The notes under the pieces are model-generated. The model did no database searches and was not told where the DNA came from. It was given only the letters and a program-made list of their open reading frames with translations. The translations under genes were made by a program, and so were the position numbers. From contig JAITUD010000162.1 of assembly GCA_031286555.1 (NCBI GenBank), positions 1 to 8,348 of the forward strand: a DNA stretch of 8,348 nucleotides, written 5' to 3'. The stretch is from Microbacterium sp. (GTDB lineage: Bacteria > Actinomycetota > Actinomycetes > Actinomycetales > Microbacteriaceae). Positions 1 through 6,016 of this stretch are shown one piece after another (position 1 is the stretch's first letter; the number at the start of each line of letters is the position of its first letter).

Positions 1-424
1 GGGCGGGGCCCTCGGGGCCGGGGGGCGGGGGGCCCCCCACCCCTACCCGCGACGCGAGAACGAGTCGCAGCGCTGTCAGGGTGCGCAGCCAGGCGTCCAG
101 ATGCTCGCCGGGGATGATCGCTTCACGCGGCCGCATCGCGTCGCGGCGCCGGATGTCGTCGTCGCCGTCGAAGGCGGCGAGGTCGGCGCGGACGAGCGCG
201 GCCTCCGCGCTGCGGCGGTCCAGGAGGTCATCGCGGGTGAGTGCGGCGTAGTCCGCGGAGGCCTTCTCATCGTCGGGGTATGCGCTCGGGGTGAGCCTCC
301 GCAGCGCCGCATCCGCATCCCGCTCCGGCGCATCCACCAGCAGCAGGAACTGGTCGAGGAGCTCGATCAGGTGCTGCCCCTCGATCACGGCCAGCGGCAG
401 CACGATGGTGTGCTCGCTCATCAT
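1..424 (-). CDS. DUF2017 family protein (partial, C-terminus cut by window edge)
   Basis: About 141 codons are visible; the gene runs off the left edge. My translation begins MMSEHTIVLPLAVIEGQHL and continues through an acidic middle (SAYPDDEKASADYAAL) to IIPGEHLDAWLRTLTALRLVL. The pattern of an N-terminal helix with a leucine-rich LIELLDQFLLLV stretch and a late WL.TL..LRLVL helix fits DUF2017, an uncharacterised actinobacterial family usually encoded directly downstream of clpS. The identification rests on position plus this pattern and is not a profile hit. The start overlaps the clpS stop as ATGA (424-421); a second ATG follows immediately. The function is unknown, but conserved coupling to clpS suggests a role near regulated proteolysis. 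The last ~14 codons (bases 1-45) become Gly/Pro-rich because the DNA is nearly pure G/C, and they are probably not the true C-terminus. Confidence 0.7.
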   Translation of the reverse strand, partial: MMSEHTIVLPLAVIEGQHLIELLDQFLLLVDAPERDADAALRRLTPSAYPDDEKASADYAALTRDDLLDRRSAEAALVRADLAAFDGDDDIRRRDAMRPREAIIPGEHLDAWLRTLTALRLVLASRVGVGGPPPPGPEGPA

Positions 425-714
425 GACGCCTTCCGCACGGTCGCCCACAGTCCGAAATCGTGCATCGCCTGGGCGTGCACCTCCATGGTCTCGCGCGGGC
501 CCGTCGCCACGACGGCCTGCCCCTCGTGGTGCACGGCGAGCATGAGCGCGGTCGCCCGTTCGTCGGAGTAGCCGAAGTAGCGCCGGAAGACACGGACGAC
601 GTAGCTCATCAGGTTGACCGGGTCATCCCAGACGACGAGCTCCCACGGCTCCAGGGGAGCGGCGACGAGGTCCTGCTCCAGGTCGAGATCGGGCAGTGCG
701 ATCGGCGTGCTCAT
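421..714 (-). CDS. clpS: ClpS, N-degron adaptor of the Clp protease
   Basis: A 97-residue protein of usual ClpS length. ClpS binds the N-terminal residue of N-end-rule substrates and hands them to the N-domain of ClpA or ClpC in the cytoplasm. The core PWELVVWDDPVNLMSYV carries the Asp pair of the N-degron pocket and the Met gate region. FGYSDERATALMLAVHHEG matches the conserved helix containing the pocket His. The end GLWATVRKAS is typical of actinobacterial ClpS. The N-terminal ~22 residues are a flexible arm (STPIALPDLDLEQDL). I chose the ATG at 714-712 because it overlaps the upstream metallopeptidase stop as ATGA; a GTG at 720 would add only two residues. The downstream DUF2017 start overlaps this stop in the same way, so translation is probably coupled across all three genes. 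Confidence 0.95.
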   Translation of the reverse strand: MSTPIALPDLDLEQDLVAAPLEPWELVVWDDPVNLMSYVVRVFRRYFGYSDERATALMLAVHHEGQAVVATGPRETMEVHAQAMHDFGLWATVRKAS

Positions 715-1055
715 GCCCACCCCATCTCGTGCAGCTGTTCGTCGTCGATGCCGTAGAAGTGCGCGATCTCGTGCACGAGCGTGGTGTGCACCTCGTCGCG
801 CAGCTCCTCCTCGGTCTCGCAGGCCTCCAGATGCGCGTGGCGATAGACGATGATGCGGTCGGGGAGTTCGCCGAGCCCGTACTGGCCGCGCTCGGTGAGG
901 GCGAGTCCGTCGTAGAGGCCGAACAGGTCCTCGCCGTTCTCGGGCGCGTCCTCGACGACGAAGACGACGTTGTCCAGTCCCTCGACCATCTCGTCGGGCA
1001 GCATGTCGAGCTCGTCCACGACGAGCTCCTCGAAGGCCCCGGCATCCATCTCCAT
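711..1055 (-). CDS. Small zincin-like metallopeptidase family protein (HExxH)
   Basis: A 114-residue cytoplasmic protein with no signal peptide or membrane segment. The zinc motif TLVHEIAHFYGIDDEQL lies at residues 92-108: H95, E96 and H99 form HExxH, followed by G102 and D105 in the HExxHxxGxxD arrangement of the minimal 'metallopeptidase family' zincins (PF06262/DUF1025-like). The acidic N-terminus (AFEELVVDELDMLPDEM) and LYDG...ER..YG plus LPDRIIVYR are also typical of that family. Substrates are unknown. It heads the operon with clpS, which suggests a link to protein turnover, but that is inference. The start ATG at 1055 lies 7 nt after a -10-like TAAGCT, and no Shine-Dalgarno sequence precedes it, so the mRNA may be leaderless. 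A second in-frame ATG lies two codons on. Confidence 0.88.
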   Translation of the reverse strand: MEMDAGAFEELVVDELDMLPDEMVEGLDNVVFVVEDAPENGEDLFGLYDGLALTERGQYGLGELPDRIIVYRHAHLEACETEEELRDEVHTTLVHEIAHFYGIDDEQLHEMGWA

Positions 1056-1062
1056 CGGAACA

Positions 1063-1068
1063 AGCTTA
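1063..1068 (-). promoter_or_regulatory. Candidate -10 box (TAAGCT), leaderless metallopeptidase-clpS-DUF2017 transcript
   Basis: Read on the minus strand, TAAGCT fits the TANNNT consensus of the main actinobacterial sigma factor. It ends 7 nt before the ATG at 1055, which would put the transcription start on or next to the start codon. No convincing -35 is visible at the expected spacing. This is a prediction from motif position only. Confidence 0.45.
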
Positions 1069-1082
1069 TGAGAGGACTCTCA
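1069..1082. repeat. Short inverted repeat in the divergent intergenic region (possible operator)
   Basis: TGAGAG-GA-CTCTCA is a perfect 6-bp inverted repeat around a 2-bp centre. It lies in the 83-bp gap between the minus-strand clpS operon and the plus-strand glycosyltransferase operon, directly next to the candidate -10 of the former. A bound regulator there could block or steer either promoter. It could also be chance; no second copy of the motif was noticed in the window. Confidence 0.3.
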
Positions 1083-1124
1083 CGGTGGCGGGCCCCGTTT
1101 CCAGGCTTGCGGAGAAGCGCGAGC

Positions 1125-1130
1125 GGGAGG
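1125..1130 (+). promoter_or_regulatory. Shine-Dalgarno site that sets the GT-C start
   Basis: GGGAGG ends 8 nt before the ATG at 1139. It makes that ATG far more likely than the in-frame GTG at 1085, which has no such site. Confidence 0.75.
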
Positions 1131-1138
1131 GTCGATAC

Positions 1139-2683
1139 ATGGCGATTCTGGAACATCCCGCGGCGAGCGCCGCGGAGCGCGCGGCGGGGGCGACCCGTGC
1201 GCGACCACGCGTCGTCGCCCCGTGGATCGGGCTCGGCGTCGCGCTGATGACCTACATCGGCGCCGGAATTCCGTCCTACTGGGGCGACGAGGCCGCGAGC
1301 GTCATGTCGGCGCAGCGGCCGTGGTCGAGTCTCGCGTCAGAACTCACCACCGTCGATGCCGTGCACGGCATGTACTACGCGCTGCTGCATCTGTGGGTCG
1401 GAGTGTTCGGCACCAGTGAGTGGTCCACCAGAGCGCTCAGCACGATCGGCATCGGGTTCCTCGCGGCGGGAGTGGTGGTTCTCGGCCGGCGCTGGTTCGA
1501 TCAGCGCACCGCGATCCTCGCCGGCCTGCTGATCGCGCTGATCCCGAGGGCGAGCCTGCTCGCCGTCGAGACGCGCGGCTACTCCATCGCCGCGGCGGCG
1601 GCCGTGTGGCTCACCATCCTGTTCGTCCGCCTCGTCGACCGGGATGCCCGGCGTCTGGCGTGGATCGGCTACGGCGTCGCGGTGGCCGTGTCGGGGACGT
1701 TCTTCCTCTACCTGCTGATGATGCCGGTCGTGCACCTGGTCGCGCTGCGCACCCGGCGGGAGCGGACCACCCCGCAGGTGGTGCGGCGCTGGCTGACCAG
1801 TCTCGCGATCGCGGCGCCGCTGGCACTGCCGATCGTGGTCGTGTCGCAGTTCCAGAAGGGTCAGATCGCGTTCCTGGCGCACCGCAGCTACGTCACGCCG
1901 GCCGGTGTGGTGGTCACGCCGTGGTTCGGGCATCTCCCCGTGGCGCTGCTGATGTGGCCGCTCCTGATCCTCGGCGCTCTGGTGCTGGCCCGGGCGTCCC
2001 GGCGCGGGCAGGCGCGCGCCGAGGGCTTCCTGCCGGTGCTCACCTGGCTGCTGCTGCCCGCCTTCGCTCTGATCCTGTTCGATCTGCTGATCTCCCCGGT
2101 GTACAACCCGAGATACCTGTCGTTCAGCCTGGCCGCGGTCGCGCTGTTCATCTCGGCCGGTGTCTGGGCGGTCCTGGACGCCGCCCGCAGGGTCGGCGCG
2201 AAGAAGGGCGTGGCGGCTGCCGTCGTCGTCCTCACCGCCGTCGCCGCGGTGACCGTGATCCCGGAGTTCGTGCGGCAGCGGACGCCGTTCGCCAAGGACG
2301 GCGGCGCGGACTTCCGGGCCGCGGCCGACGACATCGGGGCGCACGCACACCCCGGCGACACGGTGCTCTTCGGCATCACCTCCCGCAATTCGCGTGCTCC
2401 GCGTCTCGCGTATCGGCTGTACCCGGGCGACTTCACCGGCCTGCGCGACCCACAGCTGATCACGGCCTACGACCGGACGAACGGGCTGTGGGACAGGCTC
2501 GCGACCGTCTCCGACGTCGCGCACGGGCTGAGCGGCGGCACCGTATGGCTGCTCGAGTCCGGGAGCACGGGCTCCGCGAAGGCCGATCTCGCGGCGCTGC
2601 AGGCCGCCGGCTTCACCCGCACCTCGCGTACACACATCCATCGCACCGTCGTCTACGAATTCCAGAAGGGAACGCAGCCATGA
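1139..2683 (+). CDS. GT-C fold membrane glycosyltransferase (GT39/ArnT-like)
   Basis: A 514-residue polytopic membrane protein. A cytoplasmic N-terminus (1-26) is followed by the first membrane segment (about 27-45) and then an outside loop with SYWGDEAAS. D50-E51 there is the acidic pair typical of GT-C enzymes, which use polyprenyl-phosphate sugars as donors. HGMYYALLHLWVGVFG and TRALS (76-102) match the usual HpplYylllh.w...G.s....R..s element. Roughly ten further hydrophobic segments follow up to residue ~376, then a soluble C-terminal domain (about 380-514) with no motif I recognise. It probably transfers a hexose from a lipid carrier to a cell-wall polymer or protein on the outer face of the membrane. 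The next gene starts inside its stop codon (ATGA, 2680-2683), and the following two genes supply the matching donor synthase and flippase candidate. The acceptor and sugar cannot be read from sequence. Confidence 0.85.
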   Translation: MAILEHPAASAAERAAGATRARPRVVAPWIGLGVALMTYIGAGIPSYWGDEAASVMSAQRPWSSLASELTTVDAVHGMYYALLHLWVGVFGTSEWSTRALSTIGIGFLAAGVVVLGRRWFDQRTAILAGLLIALIPRASLLAVETRGYSIAAAAAVWLTILFVRLVDRDARRLAWIGYGVAVAVSGTFFLYLLMMPVVHLVALRTRRERTTPQVVRRWLTSLAIAAPLALPIVVVSQFQKGQIAFLAHRSYVTPAGVVVTPWFGHLPVALLMWPLLILGALVLARASRRGQARAEGFLPVLTWLLLPAFALILFDLLISPVYNPRYLSFSLAAVALFISAGVWAVLDAARRVGAKKGVAAAVVVLTAVAAVTVIPEFVRQRTPFAKDGGADFRAAADDIGAHAHPGDTVLFGITSRNSRAPRLAYRLYPGDFTGLRDPQLITAYDRTNGLWDRLATVSDVAHGLSGGTVWLLESGSTGSAKADLAALQAAGFTRTSRTHIHRTVVYEFQKGTQP

Positions 2684-3438
2684 GCGAGAGCACCATCGTG
2701 GTCCTGCCCACGTACAACGAGATCGAGTCGCTGCCGGAGGTGATCGCCCGCCTGCGGGAGGCGGTTCCCGAGGCTCACATCCTGATCGTCGACGACGCGT
2801 CCCCCGACGGCACCGGTGACCTCGCCGACCTTCTCGCGGCGCGCATCCCGGAGATCCATGTGCTGCATCGCACCGAGAAGCAGGGGCTCGGTCCCGCCTA
2901 CATCGCGGGCTTCGCGGAGGCTCTGCGACTCGGCTTCGAGGTGATCGTGCAGTCGGATGCCGACGGTTCGCACCGTCCGGAGGATCTGCCGGCGATGCTC
3001 GCCGGACTCGACGGCCAGGACGTGGTGATCGGCTCCCGCTGGGTTGCCGGTGGGGACGTGCAGCGCTGGTCGCTGCACCGGTACCTGCTCTCCCGCGCGG
3101 GCAGCCTGTACGCGGGAGTGATGCTCGGCCTGCACCAGAAGGACCTCACCGGCGGATATCGCGTGTTCCGCGCGGACGCGCTGCGCGCGATCCACCCGGA
3201 GCAGGTGACCAGTCGCGGGTACTGCTTCCAGATCGAGATGCTCGATCGCGCGGTGCGCAGCGGATGCCGGGTGGTCGAGGTGCCGATCACCTTCGACGAC
3301 AGGTTGCACGGCGAGTCGAAGATGTCGGGCCGGATCGTCGTGGAGGCGCTGCTGCAGGTGACGCGGTGGGGGATGGCGCGCATCTTCGGGCGTGAGCGGG
3401 TCGAGGTCGCGCCGGTCAGGGAGCCGTCTCATGTCTGA
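2680..3438 (+). CDS. GT2 polyprenyl-phosphate hexose synthase (polyprenol monophosphomannose synthase-like)
   Basis: A 252-residue soluble GT-A enzyme. It likely moves a hexose (mannose or glucose) from GDP/UDP-sugar to polyprenyl phosphate on the cytoplasmic side of the membrane. VVLPTYNEIESLPEV opens the domain (7-21). VDDASPDGTGDLA (37-49) is the nucleotide-binding acidic motif, and QSDADGSHRPEDLP (91-104) carries the metal-binding DxD. DLTGGYRVFR (155-164) and FDDRLHGESKMS (205-216) match the acceptor and C-terminal motifs of Dpm1/Ppm1-type synthases. There is no C-terminal membrane domain, so it is the short DPM1 class rather than a GtrB-like form with two membrane helices. The start is set by AGAAGGG at 2664-2670, 9 nt upstream, and by the ATGA overlap with the GT-C gene. 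The next gene starts 8 bp before this stop, so it is translationally coupled. Mannose versus glucose specificity cannot be assigned. Confidence 0.88.
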   Translation: MSESTIVVLPTYNEIESLPEVIARLREAVPEAHILIVDDASPDGTGDLADLLAARIPEIHVLHRTEKQGLGPAYIAGFAEALRLGFEVIVQSDADGSHRPEDLPAMLAGLDGQDVVIGSRWVAGGDVQRWSLHRYLLSRAGSLYAGVMLGLHQKDLTGGYRVFRADALRAIHPEQVTSRGYCFQIEMLDRAVRSGCRVVEVPITFDDRLHGESKMSGRIVVEALLQVTRWGMARIFGRERVEVAPVREPSHV

Positions 3439-4027
3439 AGGGGTCCTGCGCAGAGCCGCCGCACCCCGGCTCACCCGCCTGGCCACGCAGCTGCTGAAGT
3501 TCGGCGTGGTCGGCGGTGTGGGGTTCGTCGTCGACATCGCCGTGTTCAACCTGCTGCTGCTGCATCCGGTCGCCGGCCTCCCGGCCTGGCCGGTCGTGGC
3601 GAAGTCCGTCTCCACGATCGCGGCGATCGCCGTGAACTGGGTCGGGAACCGGCTGTGGACCTTCCGTGAGCATCGCCGCTCCGACACCGTGCGCGAGGGC
3701 GTGGAGTTCCTCGTCGCCAGCCTCGTCGGCAGCGGCGTCTCGCTGGTCTGTCTGGCGTTCTCGCACTACGTGCTGCAGCTGACCACGACCGTCGACGACA
3801 ACGTCTCGGCCAACGTGATCGGGCTGATCCTCGGATCGCTCGTGCGGTTCGCAGCCTACCGATGGTGGGTGTTCGCCGACTCGTCTCCCGAGGGCGTCGA
3901 GGGCGTCGAGGGCAGCACGACCGACGCGACCGCGCCGATGCCCGGGCGGTCGTCGAGCGACGCGGAGCCACCAGCGAGCGTCGCCAGCCGCGCCACGATG
4001 GCGAGCCCGAGCCCGCCGCCGGAGTAG
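3431..4027 (+). CDS. GtrA-like small membrane protein (putative lipid-linked sugar flippase) with an unusual C-terminal tail
   Basis: A 198-residue protein. Residues 20-149 form a GtrA domain (PF04138-type) of four membrane helices: about 22-44, 53-71, 91-116 and 127-147. The family signatures NWVGNRLWTFRE (69-80) and VRFAAYRWWVF (138-148) are present. GtrA proteins are thought to flip polyprenyl-phosphate sugars made by a GT2 partner. That fits here, because the GT2 gene directly precedes and overlaps it by 8 bp. The start ATG at 3431 has AGGGAG (3418-3423) 7 nt upstream; an earlier GTG at 3392 lies inside the GT2 gene and is unlikely. Residues 150-198 are a Ser/Ala/Pro-rich tail without homology that I can recognise. 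It is encoded on the strand opposite the end of the histidine kinase gene (172-bp overlap), so the tail is probably a read-in extension rather than a domain. Confidence 0.85.
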   Translation: MSEGVLRRAAAPRLTRLATQLLKFGVVGGVGFVVDIAVFNLLLLHPVAGLPAWPVVAKSVSTIAAIAVNWVGNRLWTFREHRRSDTVREGVEFLVASLVGSGVSLVCLAFSHYVLQLTTTVDDNVSANVIGLILGSLVRFAAYRWWVFADSSPEGVEGVEGSTTDATAPMPGRSSSDAEPPASVASRATMASPSPPPE

Positions 4028-5256
4028 GACGAGGACGGCCCGCGGACGAAGCGCTCGAAGGCGCGATCGGCGATCGCCGGGTCGAGTCCGCCGGCGTCGT
4101 CCTCGACGGTGAGGGCGACCCTGTCGCCGGTCTGCGAGAGCGAGACCAGCACGTGCGCGTCGTCATCACCCGCGGCGCCGAGCGCGTTGTCCACGAGGTT
4201 GTCGATCACCCGTCCGAAGTCGGATGCCGCGATGCGCACCTCCGCAGCGGGATCGGTCGGCTCGATACGGAAGTCGATGTCGATCTCGCGCTCTCCCACG
4301 TCCTCGGCGACACGGAGGCGGATGCTGTCGATGCGTTCGGTCAACTCGGTCGCCAGCTCGTCGACGGTGGCCGTGCCACCGGCATCCGCGGCTTCGATGC
4401 GCGAAAGCTGCAGCAGGGAATCGGCGACGCGCACCAGCCTGGCCAGTGTGCCGCGGGCGTCGTCGAGCACAGCGGCGTCCGCCTCCGCGTCCCTGCCGTC
4501 GACGAGGGCGAGCTGCGAGTGCAGCACGGCGAGCGGATTGCGCAGCTCGTGACTGGCATCCGACACCATCTGCCGCTCGCGCTCGCTCGCCGACCGCATG
4601 CGTTCCAGCAGATCGTTCAGGGTCTGCGCCAGTGCGCCCAGTTCGTCCTTGGACTCGCCGACCGGAAGCAGTTCGTCCCGCCGCTGCACCGCGAGGGTTG
4701 CCGCGCTGCGGCGCAACTGCTCCACTGGGCGCAGCGCTGCCCCGGACACGAACCAGGAACCGAGGGCGAACACCACCGCGCCGACCGCGAGGATCGTCAA
4801 CAGCAGCTTCTCGACGCCGCCCAGCACGTCCTCGCCGATGTCCGTGTCGCGCGTCGCGATCACATACCAGGTGCCGTCCGCCGTCTCCACCGGATCGACG
4901 TAGACGTAGTAGGTCTCCTTCGTGGAGCTGACCTTGTGCAGACCCGGCCCCTTGACGAGGATCTCGTCCAGACTGTCCTGCAGGCCCTTCGGCAGCGTGT
5001 TCATGCGAGTCGTCCCGGAGGGATCGATCACCGCGACATGCTGCTTGATGCCCGGCTTCTCGAAGTGCTCCTGCGGATCCTCCCGGATCACGCCGCGGTA
5101 CACCTCGGTGATGCCGTGCAGCACGGCCTTCTCGCGCGCCTCCACGATCACCGTGATCTGCGCGTAGACCGCGATCGAGGCGGCGATGAGCAGCAGCACG
5201 GCAACCACAGTCGAGCCGATCGTGATGCGTGCCCGCACCGAGAGCCGGGAGAGCAT
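3856..5256 (-). CDS. Two-component sensor histidine kinase (HAMP, HisKA, HATPase)
   Basis: A 466-residue membrane sensor kinase. Membrane helix 1 is at about 13-34 and an extracytoplasmic sensor region of ~110 residues (40-150) carries no motif I can assign. Helix 2 at about 151-172 leads into a HAMP linker (173-225). The HisKA motif VSDASHELRNPLAVLHSQL has the phospho-acceptor H236. The ATP-binding domain shows the N box DFGRVIDNLVDNALGAAG (346-363), the G1-like box VEDDAGGLDP, FERFVRG, and the G2 box GGGLGLAIVARLA (413-425). I chose the ATG at 5256-5254 because it overlaps the response regulator stop as TGATG; the longer frame upstream lies within the regulator gene. The catalytic domain ends near residue 449. 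The last 17 residues, and the tail of the convergent gtrA gene, lie in a 172-bp antisense overlap. The stimulus is unknown. Confidence 0.95.
   Translation of the reverse strand: MLSRLSVRARITIGSTVVAVLLLIAASIAVYAQITVIVEAREKAVLHGITEVYRGVIREDPQEHFEKPGIKQHVAVIDPSGTTRMNTLPKGLQDSLDEILVKGPGLHKVSSTKETYYVYVDPVETADGTWYVIATRDTDIGEDVLGGVEKLLLTILAVGAVVFALGSWFVSGAALRPVEQLRRSAATLAVQRRDELLPVGESKDELGALAQTLNDLLERMRSASERERQMVSDASHELRNPLAVLHSQLALVDGRDAEADAAVLDDARGTLARLVRVADSLLQLSRIEAADAGGTATVDELATELTERIDSIRLRVAEDVGEREIDIDFRIEPTDPAAEVRIAASDFGRVIDNLVDNALGAAGDDDAHVLVSLSQTGDRVALTVEDDAGGLDPAIADRAFERFVRGPSSSYSGGGLGLAIVARLATLAGGSASLDDRPGIGAVASVVLPSTPSTPSGDESANTHHR
3892..3913. repeat. Short tandem repeat (9-bp unit, about 2.4 copies)
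   Basis: GGGCGTCGA occurs at 3892-3900 and again at 3901-3909, followed by a partial copy. It sits inside the gtrA/kinase overlap and is in frame for both: EGVEGVEG in the GtrA tail and STPSTPS in the kinase end. Slippage here would lengthen both tails without breaking either frame. Confidence 0.6.
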
Positions 5257-5945
5257 CAGGGAGCTTCGACCGGTCGAGGATCCGTGAGCCGGAAGCCGAC
5301 CCCGCGCTCGGTCTCGATCTGCATCTCCGAACCGGCGGCGGTCAGCTTCCTGCGGACGTAGCGGACGTACTGGTCCACGACGTTGGACTGGAAGTGCGGC
5401 GATCCCCACACCTCGGTCAGCAGGTCCGCGCGTGTGACGGTGCTGCCGGGATGCTCTGCGAGGACGCGGAGCAGGTCGGCCTCGCGCCTGCTGAGCGGAT
5501 GGTCGCGTCCGTCGACGGTGAGGATGCCGCGGTCGGTGCTGAGGGTGAGATCACCGAACTGCACCCGGGTGGAGGTGAGACTCTCCCTGCGCCGCAGCGC
5601 GCGCAGCCTCGCGTACAGCTCGGCGAAATCGAAGGGTTTGATGAGGTAGTCGTCGGCGCCCGCGTCGAGACCGCGGACGCGGTCGTCGATCGCGTCGCGG
5701 GCAGTGAGCATGAGGATGCCGAGACCCGTGGTCTGCTGCCGGAGGCGCCGGCAGAGCTCGAAGCCGTTCATGCCGGGCAGGTTGACGTCGACGACGGCCA
5801 GGTCGAAGTCGTCGTTCGCCGCCAGAGTCAGAGCGGCGATGCCGTCGATCGCCGACGCCGTCTCGTAGCCCTCACGAGACAGCTGCCGCGCGATGAGATC
5901 TGCGAGCTGCGGTTCGTCGTCGACGACGAGCACCCTTGTGGTCAC
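5256..5945 (-). CDS. OmpR/PhoB-family response regulator
   Basis: A 229-residue transcription factor. The receiver domain (1-115) has the acidic pair D9-D10 in VLVVDDEPQ, the phospho-acceptor D53 in DLAVVDVNLPGMNG, T81 in MLTARD and K103 in DYLIKPFD, so all the phosphorylation and switch residues are intact. The winged-helix DNA-binding domain (about 128-224) shows LSRREADLLRVLAEHPG, VTRADLLTEVWG and the recognition-helix region VVDQYVRYVRRKL, ending in the wing ETERGVGFRL. The partner kinase starts one base into its stop codon, so the two form one operon and a cognate pair. The start is a GTG with no Shine-Dalgarno sequence. A -10-like TAGAAT sits 6 nt upstream, which suggests a leaderless message. 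Target genes are not evident; the cell-envelope glycosylation operon and the secreted protease are neighbours but no direct repeats for binding were found. Confidence 0.95.
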   Translation of the reverse strand: MTTRVLVVDDEPQLADLIARQLSREGYETASAIDGIAALTLAANDDFDLAVVDVNLPGMNGFELCRRLRQQTTGLGILMLTARDAIDDRVRGLDAGADDYLIKPFDFAELYARLRALRRRESLTSTRVQFGDLTLSTDRGILTVDGRDHPLSRREADLLRVLAEHPGSTVTRADLLTEVWGSPHFQSNVVDQYVRYVRRKLTAAGSEMQIETERGVGFRLTDPRPVEAP

Positions 5946-5951
5946 AGCGGA

Positions 5952-5957
5952 ATTCTA
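5952..5957 (-). promoter_or_regulatory. Candidate -10 box (TAGAAT), leaderless response-regulator transcript
   Basis: On the minus strand TAGAAT is followed by TCCGCT and then the GTG start at 5945. The predicted transcription start therefore falls at the start codon. The place where a -35 would sit is occupied by the terminator hairpin of the upstream metallopeptidase gene. This is a motif-position prediction. Confidence 0.5.
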
Positions 5958-5969
5958 CGTGGCGGACAT

Positions 5970-6008
5970 GCAGATGGGCCGGACTCGGCGCGAGCCCGGC
6001 CCATCTGC
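5970..6008 (-). terminator. Hairpin terminator after the secreted metallopeptidase gene
   Basis: GCAGATGGGCCGG at 5970-5982 pairs perfectly with CCGGCCCATCTGC at 5996-6008. One mismatch follows, then an inner CTCG/CGAG stem around a 3-nt loop. It starts 8 nt past the stop codon at 6017. No U-tract follows, which is common for actinobacterial terminators. It separates the protease gene from the response regulator gene. Confidence 0.8.
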
Positions 6009-6016
6009 GAGGTGGC

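Noticed and set aside
1085..1138. GTG start at 1085 for the GT-C gene
   Set aside because: No ribosome site, and the added residues are charged and unlike the family; GGGAGG favours 1139.
1337..2641. 434-residue minus-strand frame opposite the GT-C gene
   Set aside because: Arg/Gln/His-rich product with no fold, a shadow of the high-GC third codon positions of the membrane protein gene.
1420..2679. Plus-strand extension of the GT2 gene upstream to 1420
   Set aside because: Arg/Gly/Ala-rich shadow of the GT-C gene in another frame; the GT2 domain begins exactly at the ATG at 2680 with a ribosome site.
3862..5361. 499-residue plus-strand frame opposite the histidine kinase
   Set aside because: Shadow frame; the opposite strand holds every kinase motif in order.
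5257..5409. Earlier start for the histidine kinase
   Set aside because: The extension lies in the response regulator's DNA-binding domain in another frame; the ATG at 5256 overlaps the regulator stop as expected for coupled genes.
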